The notes under the pieces: generated by a model | Seen by the model: only the letters and a program-made list of their open reading frames with translations | Told to the model about the DNA's origin: nothing | The model's database searches: none | Position numbers and translations under genes: made by a program | Shown: in pieces, positions 1 through 9,747 of the stretch | Layout of the letters: each line of letters starts with the position of its first letter | Numbering within the stretch: the first letter of the stretch is position 1 | Source: Nitrosopumilus sp. | GTDB taxonomy: Archaea; Thermoproteota; Nitrososphaeria; Nitrososphaerales; Nitrosopumilaceae | Length of the DNA stretch: 64,000 nucleotides | Direction of reading: 5' to 3' | Assembly (NCBI RefSeq): GCF_025698945.1 | Contig: NZ_JAILWM010000004.1 | Location: forward strand, 152,103 to 216,102

Positions 1-405
1 CAAGGAAAACAACTGAGTGCAGATCCTGAAATTTCAATATATCCTGATATTGATAATAAGAGTTATGATAATACAGAACAACAATTAAAAATCAAAAATG
101 GGTTTGTGCAGTTTTTCCCCATTTGTACATCTAAAGAAATCACATCATATGATTATAGTGTCAAAATTGATAACAAAGATTTAGGTTTTGATGCATATTT
201 TGTTTCATCATCTAGAGAGTACCAAAACTTTGTCAGTGAAGAGTTTGATTTTTACACTGAATTAGGTTGCTTTGCACAAAACAAACAAAGCTACAGTGGA
301 ACATGCAAAAATATCAACAAAGATAGTGGGTTGTTAGTAATATTACCAGATGAAATAAAACCATGGACCACGAAAATTACTGTAAACCTTTATGAAATAA
401 ACTGA
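1..405 (+). CDS. Partial hypothetical protein, C-terminal end only
   Basis: The reading frame is open from the first base of the window to the TGA at 403-405, so the start of this gene lies to the left. About 134 residues are visible. They are polar and rich in Asp, Asn and aromatic residues, with two Cys (about residues 91 and 103 of the visible part), no membrane segment and no motif I recognise. The composition (alternating short beta-strand-like stretches) would fit an exported or surface protein, but the N-terminus that would show a signal peptide is missing. A GTG at 106 is an internal codon and need not be a start. It converges on the ATP synthase subunit I gene with only 3 bp between the stops. 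Confidence 0.6.
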   Translation, partial: QGKQLSADPEISIYPDIDNKSYDNTEQQLKIKNGFVQFFPICTSKEITSYDYSVKIDNKDLGFDAYFVSSSREYQNFVSEEFDFYTELGCFAQNKQSYSGTCKNINKDSGLLVILPDEIKPWTTKITVNLYEIN

Positions 406-408
406 ATT

Positions 409-2508
409 TTATTTTTTCTTCCAGATGAACTGATTGTAAATCAATTCTGGTCTAATCTGTCTGAATGGTTGGGAGCCTCCTACATACCATTTTGTAAAGA
501 ATTCATACAAGTGCAATCTGAGTGACTGGATATACACAATTAATCCTTCAATCATCATGATTCCCAAGTTGCCTCCAATAATCATAGCCATTGCTCCTCC
601 AGATGAAGCACCACCAAGTGATGAAAATGCATTATTTACTGTAAGTAACAAAGCAGCGTGGACAAGCAACATAATTCCAAGTCGAGCATAACTAATTGTG
701 TGGGCTAAACTCTCAACTGTTTTTCCTAAGAGTACTTCCATAATTACACTAGCAGGATCTGCCCCATCTTCTGGATGCTTCTTTGCATGCATTACACCTC
801 CTACCATCATAATTACCATGGATGCAATTACAATTACAACAGCAATTCGAGTAACAATCCAAACTTGTGCCCAATCCCCTAAGAACATTGTAACCCATGG
901 AACTGCTTCTGTGTGAACTTTAGAATACATGTTCATGACATCATACTGTGATCCAATTGCACACATCATTACAACAACAATTCCTCCATAGAGAGTAATG
1001 TTTGGAATTGCTTCAGTAAATACAACAAGTTTGTGACCTTCTTTTGCTAATCTAATAATTCTCAAAGTCATTGCCCAAACCAAATGAACAATTCCAATGA
1101 ATAACGAAACTTTTAGAATATTAATTACTTGATCAAATGTTAATTCAGCAACACTGAGTATTCCAACTATCCAACTAACCGAATGCAGTGCTCCACCTTC
1201 TTCTAATAATCCCTCAAATGGTCCCATATGATCAAGATGATAACCAAACGCTTCTCCTGCACCAACACCTGCAATAGCTGCCGATGCACCAGAGATTGCA
1301 ATGAGCATTCCCCATCTGGAAAGTTCTCCTTGCCCCTTAAACTTGAATAGTAAACCAAGTCCCATTAGTAACAATCCATGACCCATATCTGCAAACATTA
1401 GTCCATAGAAGATTGGCCACATTAGAGCAATCATTGGAGTTGGATCAGGTTCTCCAGATTTTGGAATTCCTTGACTTTTAGTGATTACCTCAAAGGTTCT
1501 TACAAATTTCTTATTATCAAATAATGTTGGAATTTCTTCTTTTAGCTTTGGGTCTGTAATGTCCTCAACAACTGACATCCATTGTTTAGTAGATTCTGTA
1601 AATTTTGATTCCATTTTTGCTGGAATAAATCCCTGAAGTACTGCAAAATTCTTAGTGCCTCCTGGTTTTCTCAAAGTCTCAAGTACATCTTTTGCAACTA
1701 GAGCCTTTTCATGTAGAGATAAAATATCACGTCTAATTTTCTTTGCAAGTCCTGCTAGTTCTTTTTTAATGGCTGCTTGTTTTGCAGTTAATTCTTTAAT
1801 TTTGGCTTCAGCTAGTTCGTATGCCTCACTTGGAATTTGTGGGAATCCCTCTGGAATTTTAAACGTATTAGAGTTGAAACTTCGTAAAACCTTTAGAACT
1901 TTTTCTGAATCTGTAGTATCTGAAATGACTAAAATTGCTGATTTTTCTTTATTCTCTAAATCGTATTTGTAGATTGTAACTCCTTCAAGTGAACGAGAAA
2001 TCTCATCATAATCTGCTGTATTGATTACAAACAGATTTGTGAAGAAATATTTCATTAAACCAAATCCAGAAAGATCCATCTTCATCTTTCTAATTACTTC
2101 AAGTGTATCCTTGAGTGATTTGTATTCTTCAATTGCAGCTCTTGTATTTGCTGCCTCTTCAAGCAATTGTGCTGGTTTCTCAATAATTGACGGAGTCTCT
2201 TTTTCTAACTCCTTTATCATCTCTTCAATCTCATTAATTTCAAAATCTTTTTTCTTGATTACAGTTCCTTTGAATAAAATCTCCATAATTCCAACTTGTA
2301 GTGGAATCCCCATTCCTTTGATGACATCATCTATTGATTGGTATGTCTGCTGTGCCTTTAGTAGAAGATCGTCGATTTCAGGAGTTACCAAATCACTTGC
2401 AGAATCTATTTTGTGATACCACTCAAACTCAGTTAATCTAGAGATTGCTTTAGGAGAATCGCTTCTTGGCAGAATTACTGTTCCAAGTTTTAGATCGGCT
2501 GTACCCAA
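409..2508 (-). CDS. atpI: A-type ATP synthase subunit I (membrane stator, subunit a)
   Basis: This 699-residue protein has the two-part build of the archaeal/V-type 116-kDa subunit. The N-terminal half (about 1-350) is soluble with long charged helices, including a coiled coil near 240-265. The C-terminal half has about eight hydrophobic segments that form the ion half-channels beside the c-ring. A conserved Arg in the segment reading SYARLG, near residue 610, is placed like the essential stator Arg that faces the c-ring carboxylate. The start used is TTG at 2508. It is transcribed divergently from atpE with 73 bp between the start codons, so one intergenic region could drive both halves of the complex. 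Confidence 0.93.
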   Translation of the reverse strand: MGTADLKLGTVILPRSDSPKAISRLTEFEWYHKIDSASDLVTPEIDDLLLKAQQTYQSIDDVIKGMGIPLQVGIMEILFKGTVIKKKDFEINEIEEMIKELEKETPSIIEKPAQLLEEAANTRAAIEEYKSLKDTLEVIRKMKMDLSGFGLMKYFFTNLFVINTADYDEISRSLEGVTIYKYDLENKEKSAILVISDTTDSEKVLKVLRSFNSNTFKIPEGFPQIPSEAYELAEAKIKELTAKQAAIKKELAGLAKKIRRDILSLHEKALVAKDVLETLRKPGGTKNFAVLQGFIPAKMESKFTESTKQWMSVVEDITDPKLKEEIPTLFDNKKFVRTFEVITKSQGIPKSGEPDPTPMIALMWPIFYGLMFADMGHGLLLMGLGLLFKFKGQGELSRWGMLIAISGASAAIAGVGAGEAFGYHLDHMGPFEGLLEEGGALHSVSWIVGILSVAELTFDQVINILKVSLFIGIVHLVWAMTLRIIRLAKEGHKLVVFTEAIPNITLYGGIVVVMMCAIGSQYDVMNMYSKVHTEAVPWVTMFLGDWAQVWIVTRIAVVIVIASMVIMMVGGVMHAKKHPEDGADPASVIMEVLLGKTVESLAHTISYARLGIMLLVHAALLLTVNNAFSSLGGASSGGAMAMIIGGNLGIMMIEGLIVYIQSLRLHLYEFFTKWYVGGSQPFRQIRPELIYNQFIWKKK

Positions 2509-2581
2509 GACAAATTTTGGGTATTTTCATTGAGTTTAATATCTTTCTGATATTGTCTATTCCCAAACATTAAAATCTATT

Positions 2582-3199
2582 ATGGGTCAACGGCACCCAT
2601 TGACATCTAATTCAGCGTTAGAAAGTACAATCGATAAAATTCTAAAAAACACTGAAAAAGACATTCTCTCAAGCATAAAGTCTGGATTAGACGATTCTCA
2701 GAAAAATCTTGATGACTCTCTTCCAAAATTAGAAGGAGAATATAACAAAATTATCTCAGATGGCAAAAAAGAGGCCGATAAGATTGAAAAACAAATCATC
2801 GGAAGTGCCGATTTAGAGGCTAGAAATAAACAATTAATGATTTTAGAAGAAGCAGTTGACAAGGTTTTCTCAACTGCAATAGATCAAATCTCAAATGGAG
2901 ATCGAAGTGGTGATTATGCAAATCTTATCAAAAAATTACTAGAAGAATCAACTCAAATTTTGGGTACAACTGAAGTTAAAGTATTTACAAATTCAAAAGA
3001 TAAAGATGTAGTTCAATCTGCATTATCTCAATTCTCAGGTGCAGAGTTAGCATCTGATACAATTGATTGTCTTGGTGGAATTATTGTAAAATCTAAAGAT
3101 GGAGCAATGACATTTGATAATACAATTGATGCAAGAATTAACCGCATGAAGCCTTTAATAAGGAAAGAAATTGCAACAAAATTCGGAGTAGGAAATTAG
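2582..3199 (+). CDS. atpE: A-type ATP synthase subunit E (peripheral stalk)
   Basis: The 205-residue protein starts with a long charged helix (about residues 12-75, many Lys, Glu and Asp) and ends in a compact alpha/beta domain, the usual plan of subunit E, which links the catalytic head to the stator. It is the first gene of the forward run E-A-B-D, with atpA starting 3 nt after its stop. No subunit C or F gene follows in the usual place. The first residues (MGQRHP) are atypical and a start slightly downstream cannot be excluded. Confidence 0.88.
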   Translation: MGQRHPLTSNSALESTIDKILKNTEKDILSSIKSGLDDSQKNLDDSLPKLEGEYNKIISDGKKEADKIEKQIIGSADLEARNKQLMILEEAVDKVFSTAIDQISNGDRSGDYANLIKKLLEESTQILGTTEVKVFTNSKDKDVVQSALSQFSGAELASDTIDCLGGIIVKSKDGAMTFDNTIDARINRMKPLIRKEIATKFGVGN

Positions 3200-3202
3200 G
3201 AT

Positions 3203-4981
3203 ATGGCAGCTCAAGGAAGAATTGTTTGGGTAAGTGGTCCTGCAGTTAGAGCAGACGGAATGTCTGATGCAAAAATGTACGAGACTGTTACCGTTGGAAA
3301 TTCAAAACTAGTTGGAGAAGTAATTAGATTAACTGGTGATGTGGCATTTATTCAAGTATACGAATCAACAAGTGGATTAAAACCTGGTGAACCAGTTATT
3401 GGAACCGGAAACCCACTTAGTGTATTATTGGGTCCTGGAATTATTGGACAACTCTATGATGGAATTCAAAGACCATTAAGAGAACTATCTAAAGCATCTG
3501 GTTCATTCATTGGAAGAGGCATCACAACTACTCCAGTTGACATGACAAAAAAATATCACTTTGTTCCAACTGTAAGCAATGGTGATGAAGTATTGCCAGG
3601 AAATATTATTGGAACTGTTCAAGAAACTGATCTTATTGAGCACTCTATAATGGTACCACCAGATCATCCAGGTGGAAAAATCTCAAACATTGTTTCAGAA
3701 GGAGATTATGATTTAGAGACTGAACTTGCTTCTGCTGAAAAGAATGGTCAAAATGTACCTATCAAAATGTATCATAGATGGCCAGTTAGAAAACCACGTC
3801 CATACAAGAAAAGATATGATCCTACAGTTCCATTACTTACAGGTCAACGAGTTATTGATACATTCTTCCCAATTGCTAAAGGAGGAACAGGTTCAATTCC
3901 TGGAGCATTTGGAACAGGAAAGACTGTAACATTACACCAGATTGCAAAATGGGCTGATTCTCAAGTTGTTGTTTACATTGGTTGTGGCGAAAGAGGAAAT
4001 GAGATGACTGAAGTATTAGTTGAATTCCCACACCTCAAAGATCCACGTAGTGGAAAACCACTTATGGATAGAACTGTTCTTGTTGCAAATACAAGTAACA
4101 TGCCAGTAGCAGCCAGAGAGGCTAGTATCTATACTGGTGTAACAATTGCAGAATATTATAGAGATATGGGAAAAGACGTTGTACTTGTTGCAGATTCTAC
4201 AAGTAGATGGGCCGAAGCACTTAGAGAAATGAGTGGTAGATTAGAAGAGATGCCTGCAGAAGAAGGATATCCATCATATCTTGCATCAAGATTAGCAGAA
4301 TTTTATGAAAGAGCAGGTCGTGTCAGAGCTCAAGGAAGTCCTGATAGAGACGGTTCAGTTACCTTAGTTGGTGCAGTATCTCCATCTGGTGGTGACTTTA
4401 CAGAACCTGTTACTACTCACACTATGAGATTTATCAAAACCTTCTGGGCTCTAGATGCAAAACTTGCTTACTCTAGACACTATCCATCAATTAATTGGAT
4501 GAATAGTTACTCTGGTTATCTTGCAGATATTGCAAAGTGGTGGGGTGAAAATATTAACGAAGATTGGCTTAGTCTTAGAAGTGAAGCTTATGGAATTTTA
4601 CAAAGAGAAGATACACTAAAAGAAATTGTTAGACTCTTAGGTCCTGAAGCATTACCTGATGAAGAAAAATTAATTCTTGAAGTAGCAAGGATGGTAAAGA
4701 TTGGTTTACTACAACAAAACTCATTTGATGATGTTGATACTTACTGTAGTCCAGAAAAACAATACAAATTATTGAAATTACTAGTTGACTTTTACAGAAA
4801 GGGTCAACAAGCACTGAAAGAAGGTGCAGCATTATCTGATATCCGTGCAATGGCAGTTGTTACTTTGATTCTCAAAGCAAGAATGGATGTCAAAGATGAT
4901 GAGATGCCAAAACTTGATCAATTAGATAAAGATATGCAAGAACAATTCAAAGCAATTACAGGAGTGAAAGTTTCAAATTGA
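3203..4981 (+). CDS. atpA: A-type ATP synthase catalytic subunit A
   Basis: At 592 residues this matches the usual length of the catalytic A subunit. The P-loop GAFGTGKT lies at residues 234-241, the Walker B region [17 protein letters not shown] lies near 326, and the A-type non-homologous insertion (about 120-200) is present. It hydrolyses or makes ATP in alternating A/B hexamers. It overlaps atpB by 4 nt through a TTGA stop/start, which suggests translational coupling. No mutation of key residues is visible. Confidence 0.98.
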   Translation: MAAQGRIVWVSGPAVRADGMSDAKMYETVTVGNSKLVGEVIRLTGDVAFIQVYESTSGLKPGEPVIGTGNPLSVLLGPGIIGQLYDGIQRPLRELSKASGSFIGRGITTTPVDMTKKYHFVPTVSNGDEVLPGNIIGTVQETDLIEHSIMVPPDHPGGKISNIVSEGDYDLETELASAEKNGQNVPIKMYHRWPVRKPRPYKKRYDPTVPLLTGQRVIDTFFPIAKGGTGSIPGAFGTGKTVTLHQIAKWADSQVVVYIGCGERGNEMTEVLVEFPHLKDPRSGKPLMDRTVLVANTSNMPVAAREASIYTGVTIAEYYRDMGKDVVLVADSTSRWAEALREMSGRLEEMPAEEGYPSYLASRLAEFYERAGRVRAQGSPDRDGSVTLVGAVSPSGGDFTEPVTTHTMRFIKTFWALDAKLAYSRHYPSINWMNSYSGYLADIAKWWGENINEDWLSLRSEAYGILQREDTLKEIVRLLGPEALPDEEKLILEVARMVKIGLLQQNSFDDVDTYCSPEKQYKLLKLLVDFYRKGQQALKEGAALSDIRAMAVVTLILKARMDVKDDEMPKLDQLDKDMQEQFKAITGVKVSN

Positions 4982-6363
4982 CAACTGAAGGCGGAGTTCA
5001 ATACAGTAAGATTGCAGAAATCAAAGGACCTCTAGTAATTGTTGATGATGTAGAAAATGCAGCATTTGATGAACTTGTAGAAATTGAAACTAATGATGGT
5101 CAACGAAGACTAGGTAAAGTTCTTGAAGTTGGAAACGGTAAAGCTATTGTCCAAGTCTTTGAGGGAACATCTGGATTATCTATCTCTGGAACTAACGCAA
5201 AATTTGTTGGCAAAGTTATGGAAATGCCAGTTTCAAAAGAAGTACTTGGTAGAGTATTTGATGGATTAGGAAGACCAAAAGACGGACTACCAGATCCAAT
5301 TGCTGATAAATTTATTGACATTAATGGTGAACCAATGAATCCTGAACAACGAGAATATCCAAAGGACTTCATTCAAACTGGTGTGTCTGTAATTGATGGA
5401 ATGATTACTCTAGTTAGAGGACAAAAACTTCCAATCTTTTCTGGCTCTGGTATGTCTCACAATCTATTGGCTGCACAAATTGCAAGACAAGCAAGTGTTG
5501 TTGGAACCAGTGATGATTTTGCAGTAGTTTTTGCTGCAATTGGTGTGCAATACAGTGAAGCAGAATATTTCAGACGAAGTCTTGAAGAATCAGGTGCTCT
5601 AAAAAGAAGTGTACTATTTCTAAACACAGCAGACGATCCTGCTATTGAGAGAATCATTACTCCTCGTGTAGCATTAACTGTTGCAGAATACTTGGCATTT
5701 GAATTAGGAATGCATGTTTTGGTAATTCTTACTGATATGACAAACTATGCAGAGGCACTCAGAGAAATTAGTGCAGCAAGAGAAGAAGTCCCTGGAAGAA
5801 AGGGATATCCTGGTTATCTTTACACTGACCTCTCAACAATCTATGAGAGAGCAGGAAAACTAAATGGAAGAAAAGGAAGTGTAACACAAGTTCCAATTTT
5901 ATCAATGCCTTCTGATGATATTACTCACCCAATTCCAGATCTTACAGGTTACATTACAGAAGGTCAAGTCGTACTTGGTAGAGATTTATTCAGACAAGGA
6001 ATCTATCCTCCAATCAATATCTTGATGAGTCTTAGCAGATTAATGAAAGACGGAATTGGTGAAGGAAGTACAAGAGCAGATCATGGTGAAGTATCAAACC
6101 AAGTTTATGATGCATACTCTCGTGCACAAGAAGTAAGAGCACTTGCAGGAATTGTTGGTAAAGCAGGACTAACTGAAATTGATTTAAAGTACATGGATGT
6201 CGGTGATGTCTTTGAAAATGAATTCCTAGCACAAGCAACAGATGAGAACAGAACTATTGAAGAAACACTTGGAATCTTATGGAAGATTGTTTCTAAACTA
6301 CCAAAGAATGAGATTACCAAAATTAAAGACAAATACATAGACGAGTACTACAAGGAAGAGTAA
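4978..6363 (+). CDS. atpB: A-type ATP synthase regulatory subunit B
   Basis: This 461-residue protein is the non-catalytic partner of subunit A. The P-loop position carries FSGSGMSHN instead of a GKT/S motif, as is normal for B subunits. Other family features are [10 protein letters not shown] and the conserved [20 protein letters not shown] segment, which contributes to the catalytic interface. The start is the TTG overlapping the atpA stop. The gene is followed 4 nt later by atpD. Confidence 0.98.
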   Translation: MTTEGGVQYSKIAEIKGPLVIVDDVENAAFDELVEIETNDGQRRLGKVLEVGNGKAIVQVFEGTSGLSISGTNAKFVGKVMEMPVSKEVLGRVFDGLGRPKDGLPDPIADKFIDINGEPMNPEQREYPKDFIQTGVSVIDGMITLVRGQKLPIFSGSGMSHNLLAAQIARQASVVGTSDDFAVVFAAIGVQYSEAEYFRRSLEESGALKRSVLFLNTADDPAIERIITPRVALTVAEYLAFELGMHVLVILTDMTNYAEALREISAAREEVPGRKGYPGYLYTDLSTIYERAGKLNGRKGSVTQVPILSMPSDDITHPIPDLTGYITEGQVVLGRDLFRQGIYPPINILMSLSRLMKDGIGEGSTRADHGEVSNQVYDAYSRAQEVRALAGIVGKAGLTEIDLKYMDVGDVFENEFLAQATDENRTIEETLGILWKIVSKLPKNEITKIKDKYIDEYYKEE

Positions 6364-6367
6364 CAGA

Positions 6368-7000
6368 ATGTCATTTGGACAAAATGTTGCAGCCACAAAA
6401 ATTGAGCTTCTAAAATACAAAAAATCTACTCAAGTAGCCGTAATGGTTCAGAAAATTTTAGATGATAAACGTAAAGTGCTTTTAAAAAATATTGAAGAGA
6501 TGATTGAAGAAGCATCAAAAGCAAGAGGTGGAATTTGGGAACCACTACAAGACATTTATCAATCAGTAAACGAAGCATATCTGGCATTAGGAACCAATAC
6601 TGTTGATTCTGTTGCTGAATCTACTCCTCCAGTAATGGAAGTAGAGGTTCATGTAAGAAGAGTTGTTGATGTTAAGATTCCGGCATTATCTGTAACTGAG
6701 AAAGATACAAAATCAATGCCTTATGGTTTTGCTGATACAAATTCTTCAATTGATAGAGCAGCAAAACAAATCAAGGAATTACTTCCAAAAATCTGCAAAG
6801 CTGCTGAATATGAAAATTCAATTTTTAGTTTAGCAAAAGCACTTGAGAAAACACAAAAGCTTCTCAATGCACTTGAAAATGTCATTATTCCACAATATCA
6901 ACAAAAAATTCGATTTATTCTTGCAACTCTTGAGGAAAGAGAAAGAGAAGAATTCGCAAAGTTAAAAAAAGTGAAGGCAAAGATGGAAAGTAGAAAATAA
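6368..7000 (+). CDS. atpD: A-type ATP synthase subunit D (central rotor shaft)
   Basis: The 210-residue protein begins with the characteristic ATKIELLKYKK segment and has two long terminal helices (about 5-60 and 125-205) predicted to form the coiled coil that turns inside the A3B3 head. Its TAA stop at 6998-7000 overlaps by one base the ATG of the next small ORF. Subunit F, its usual rotor partner, is not encoded nearby. Confidence 0.93.
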   Translation: MSFGQNVAATKIELLKYKKSTQVAVMVQKILDDKRKVLLKNIEEMIEEASKARGGIWEPLQDIYQSVNEAYLALGTNTVDSVAESTPPVMEVEVHVRRVVDVKIPALSVTEKDTKSMPYGFADTNSSIDRAAKQIKELLPKICKAAEYENSIFSLAKALEKTQKLLNALENVIIPQYQQKIRFILATLEEREREEFAKLKKVKAKMESRK

Positions 7001-7131
7001 TGGCAAAAGAAGAAATTAAAAAATTACTTGAACATTCCAAGAAGGAATTGGATTCAAATTATGATAATTTTGTAAAATCTATTCAAGATGATCTGACTTC
7101 ATTCAAAAAGAAAGCATTAGATCGAATTTGA
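7000..7131 (+). CDS. 43-aa helical protein inside the ATP synthase gene run
   Basis: This short ORF starts with an ATG whose A is the last base of the atpD stop and ends with TGA at 7129-7131. The product (N-terminus MAKEEIKKLLEHSKKELDSN) is highly charged, has no Cys, Trp or Pro, and reads as a single amphipathic helix with Leu/Ile/Phe at heptad-like spacing. I do not recognise a family. Its place between atpD and atpK and its helical nature make a small stalk subunit (a reduced subunit H/G) a reasonable guess, but this is inference. Overlapping start/stop coupling argues that it is translated. Confidence 0.6.
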   Translation: MAKEEIKKLLEHSKKELDSNYDNFVKSIQDDLTSFKKKALDRI

Positions 7132-7150
7132 ATAGCTTACCTCATCATGA

Positions 7151-7159
7151 TTTAAATAT
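7151..7159 (+). promoter_or_regulatory. TATA box of the c-subunit gene
   Basis: The stretch TTTAAATAT is centred 29 nt upstream of the atpK ATG at 7184, the spacing expected for an archaeal promoter with almost no leader. A purine-rich GAGAGGAG lies at 7165-7172. A private promoter would let the c-ring subunit, needed in many copies, be expressed above the rest of the genes. Confidence 0.5.
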
Positions 7160-7183
7160 GGACCGAGAGGAGCCACATCGTAA

Positions 7184-7489
7184 ATGAAAACTATAGTATT
7201 GTTACTTTTGGCAGCATCAGCAATTTCAATTCTCGGATCAACCGGAGTTGCATTTGCAGCAGAAGATGGTGCATCTAGTGGCGACTCTATGAAACTCCTC
7301 GGTGCTGGATTGGCCTTTGGTATTGCAGCTGGTGGAGCAGGAATAGGTCTTGGTCAAGTAGGTGCAGCAGGTCTTGCAGTCATTAGTGAGAACCCAGCTT
7401 TACAGTCTAAGGTGTTCATCTTCGTAGGTATGGTAGAATCAATTGCTATCTACGGTATAGTTATGATGTTTATCATCTTAGGACAATAG
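7184..7489 (+). CDS. atpK: A-type ATP synthase subunit K (c-ring proteolipid)
   Basis: The 101-residue protein has a signal-like N-terminal segment (1-26, ending AFA) followed by a helical hairpin: TM1 about 37-65 with a Gly-rich GAGIGLGQ motif and TM2 about 76-100. The ion-binding carboxylate is Glu85 in MVESIAIYG. Gln58, Ser86 and Tyr90 sit where Na+-binding c subunits place coordinating residues, while the Thr ligand is Ile87. The ring of these subunits carries ions across the membrane. It is a single hairpin, not a fused multi-hairpin form. It follows the 43-aa ORF by 52 nt and has its own TATA box. Confidence 0.95.
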   Translation: MKTIVLLLLAASAISILGSTGVAFAAEDGASSGDSMKLLGAGLAFGIAAGGAGIGLGQVGAAGLAVISENPALQSKVFIFVGMVESIAIYGIVMMFIILGQ

Positions 7490-7531
7490 TTAGTCCTAAC
7501 AAAATCTTTTTCAAATTTTTATATTTTTAAT

Positions 7532-7993
7532 TTAATTATATTTTAGCTTATTCACATCCAAAACTCTTGCACAATATCTACACTTTAGGACTCTTCCTTC
7601 TTTATCAATAACATCCATTACAGATTCGATATGTTCGGCACTATTGGTAATACAATCTGGATTTGAGCATCGAAATATCCTATCAATCTCATTTGGAAGT
7701 GAAACTCTTCGCTTCTCAACCAGCTTAAAATCCTTAATTATGTTGATAGTTGATTTTGGAGCAATCACTGCTAGTTTGTTTGTATCATCATCTTTTAGAA
7801 ATTTATTTTCAACTTTTATGATGTCTTTTTTCTTGAATTTACCGCTGGGAACATTCAGAGCAATAGTGATTAGGCTTCCATCCCCACCATCAATTCTTAG
7901 TGCATTTAGGACTTGAAGACCCTTACCTTCATCAATATGGTCAATTACTGTACCTTCCTTGATTCTTCTAACCATAAGTTCAGATTGTTCCAT
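7532..7993 (-). CDS. pyrI: Aspartate carbamoyltransferase regulatory chain
   Basis: The protein has the N-terminal allosteric nucleotide-binding domain (GTVIDHIDEGKGLQVL) and a C-terminal zinc domain with Cys-x4-Cys (CSNPDC) and Cys-x2-Cys (CRYC). It tunes PyrB to nucleotide levels in pyrimidine synthesis. I start it at the ATG at 7993 and not at a GTG 21 nt upstream, because a TATA-like element lies 28 nt upstream of the ATG and the resulting 153 residues match the usual family length. It is divergent from pyrB, separated by about 40 bp, whereas many archaea have pyrB and pyrI in one operon. Confidence 0.95.
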   Translation of the reverse strand: MEQSELMVRRIKEGTVIDHIDEGKGLQVLNALRIDGGDGSLITIALNVPSGKFKKKDIIKVENKFLKDDDTNKLAVIAPKSTINIIKDFKLVEKRRVSLPNEIDRIFRCSNPDCITNSAEHIESVMDVIDKEGRVLKCRYCARVLDVNKLKYN

Positions 7994-8017
7994 CAGAATA
8001 CTTTGTATAGTCACCTG

Positions 8018-8025
8018 TATATAAT
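8018..8025 (-). promoter_or_regulatory. TATA box of pyrI in the pyrI/pyrB divergent promoter
   Basis: On the minus strand this reads ATTATATA, centred about 28 nt upstream of the pyrI ATG at 7993, which fits leaderless transcription. The spacer between pyrI and pyrB is only 41 bp, so the two back-to-back promoters overlap and RNA polymerases would compete for it. Confidence 0.5.
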
Positions 8026-8034
8026 ATTGAAAGA

Positions 8035-8964
8035 ATGAACGAGTTCTACCAAAAAGACATCATCTCAATTAAGGACTTTAACAAGGAACAACTCGAAAAA
8101 ATCTTTTCATCTACTGATAAGATTATCCAGCTAAATCCAACTGATAGGCGAGAGATCTGTAAAGGCAAGACATTGGGATATCTATTCTATGAACCAAGCA
8201 CTAGAACCCGTCTTAGTTTTGATGCTGCAATGGCATCAGTTGGTGGAAATTCCTTGGGAATATCAAATGTTACTTCGTCATCCACACAAAAAGGTGAGAG
8301 TCTAGCTGATACTGTAAAAATCATGTCAATTTACTCAGATGTTCTGGTTTTACGACATACCTTAGATGGTTCTAGTAGATTTGCAGCAGAAGTTTCAGAG
8401 AAACCAGTAATTAATGCCGGGAGTGGAACTGAGGAGCATCCCACACAGGCAATTCAAGATTTGTACACTATTAAAAAAGAGAAGAAAAAGATTGATGGAT
8501 TAAAGATTGGAATTGTTGGTGATCTAAAATACGGCCGTACTGTATATTCACTTTTGTATGGACTTGGAAATTATGATGTTGATGTGAGATTGATTTCGCC
8601 TGAATCACTTCGTATTCGCTCTGATTCAGTTTATGAAATCAAAAAGAGATTGGATTTCAAAGAATCAACAATTATTGAAGAGCATATTGATGAACTTGAT
8701 GTTCTTTATGTGACAAGAATTCAAAAAGAGAGATTCCCTGATGAAGAAGAATATCTTAAAGTTAAAGGAAGTTATGTAGTTGGTTTGGATTTACTAAAAC
8801 AAATGAAAGATGATGCAATAATTTTACATCCACTACCTAGAATTGATGAAATTTCTCCTGAAGTTGATAATACAAAAAATGCTAAATACTTTAAGCAAGC
8901 TGAATATGGGAAACATACACGTGCAGCCCTCTTAGGCTTGACTCTAAATGAGAATGCATTTTAA
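8035..8964 (+). CDS. pyrB: Aspartate carbamoyltransferase catalytic chain
   Basis: This 309-residue enzyme joins carbamoyl phosphate and aspartate in the second step of de novo pyrimidine synthesis. The carbamoyl-phosphate loop FYEPSTRTRLSF (about residues 50-61), the HPTQAIQDLYT helix (about 135-145) and the LHPLPRIDE segment near 265 are intact, so the enzyme should be active. It probably assembles with the divergently encoded PyrI. Confidence 0.98.
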   Translation: MNEFYQKDIISIKDFNKEQLEKIFSSTDKIIQLNPTDRREICKGKTLGYLFYEPSTRTRLSFDAAMASVGGNSLGISNVTSSSTQKGESLADTVKIMSIYSDVLVLRHTLDGSSRFAAEVSEKPVINAGSGTEEHPTQAIQDLYTIKKEKKKIDGLKIGIVGDLKYGRTVYSLLYGLGNYDVDVRLISPESLRIRSDSVYEIKKRLDFKESTIIEEHIDELDVLYVTRIQKERFPDEEEYLKVKGSYVVGLDLLKQMKDDAIILHPLPRIDEISPEVDNTKNAKYFKQAEYGKHTRAALLGLTLNENAF

Positions 8965-9016
8965 TTTCTTAGAACATCCGTATTCCATATATCTAGAGAC
9001 AAACAACTAAGATTGA

Positions 9017-9727
9017 TTGACACAAACTAAGATTATTCCAATATTTCCTTTAGATTTAGTTTTATTTCCTAGACAAGAACTCCCACTTAGAATTTTTGAA
9101 CCTAGATACAAGCAATTAGTTGATGACTGCATGATTGGTGATGGGCAATTTGGTGTGTGTCTTATTGATGAAAATAATTCTGTAAATGGTTGGAATTCTC
9201 CCAAACTCGTAGGAACAATTGCAAAAATAACAAAATGTGAAGATGTCAACATGGATGGATTACAACTTCACATTGAAACAATTGGACGAAATTCATTTAA
9301 GATAAAAAAAATTATTCCTCCATCAATTTCCCAGCCTGCTAACTATGATCCCCTTTCAGTTGAAGGACATCAGGAGATATCTGACATGCATGAGAAAATT
9401 GGCACTGGCGAGAAAATGTACATTAGAGCTGAAGTTGAAATGATTCCTGAAATTGATGAGAATATTTCACTTGGAGAATGGAATGATTTAGTTGAATTGT
9501 GGAAAAAGAAAATTATTACACAGGCATTACCGCAAATTGTAGAACCACACTCATTAGAACATGTTCTTGAGCAATACTATCTTACTACTGAAACACCAAC
9601 AATAGATTACATCTATTCATTAGCTGCACTAGGTGCAAAAGATCCTAATGAACTTCAACCAATTCTAGAAGCAAGAACAAAAGAAGAATTAATTCAAAGT
9701 ATGCATCAATTACTGACAGTAAAATAG
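9017..9727 (+). CDS. LON substrate-binding-domain protein (stand-alone)
   Basis: The 236-residue protein starts with the LON N-terminal fold signature (IPIFPLDLVLFPRQELPLRIF), followed by FGVCLI and a helical C-terminal part (about 135-235) ending with the LEARTKEELIQ region. There is no AAA+ or protease domain, so it is a stand-alone LON-domain protein, a class that is widespread but poorly understood and may deliver substrates or act in ubiquitin-like pathways in eukaryotes. The start is TTG at 9017; 20 nt separate it from the following gene. Confidence 0.85.
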   Translation: MTQTKIIPIFPLDLVLFPRQELPLRIFEPRYKQLVDDCMIGDGQFGVCLIDENNSVNGWNSPKLVGTIAKITKCEDVNMDGLQLHIETIGRNSFKIKKIIPPSISQPANYDPLSVEGHQEISDMHEKIGTGEKMYIRAEVEMIPEIDENISLGEWNDLVELWKKKIITQALPQIVEPHSLEHVLEQYYLTTETPTIDYIYSLAALGAKDPNELQPILEARTKEELIQSMHQLLTVK

Positions 9728-9747
9728 GCCTTTAGAATGGTAATAAA

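Noticed and set aside
2021..2416. 131-codon open frame on the plus strand opposite atpI
   Set aside because: It is antisense to a well-conserved gene, and its Ser/Ile-rich product has no motif; a shadow of the real gene.
7490..7531. GTTAGTCCTAAC after atpK as a hairpin terminator
   Set aside because: The stem is only four pairs once a real loop is allowed; the T-rich tract alone may end transcription, but I cannot place it.
7994..8014. GTG start of pyrI at 8014
   Set aside because: It would place the start too close to the TATA-like element (8018-8025); the ATG at 7993 gives the usual 153 residues.
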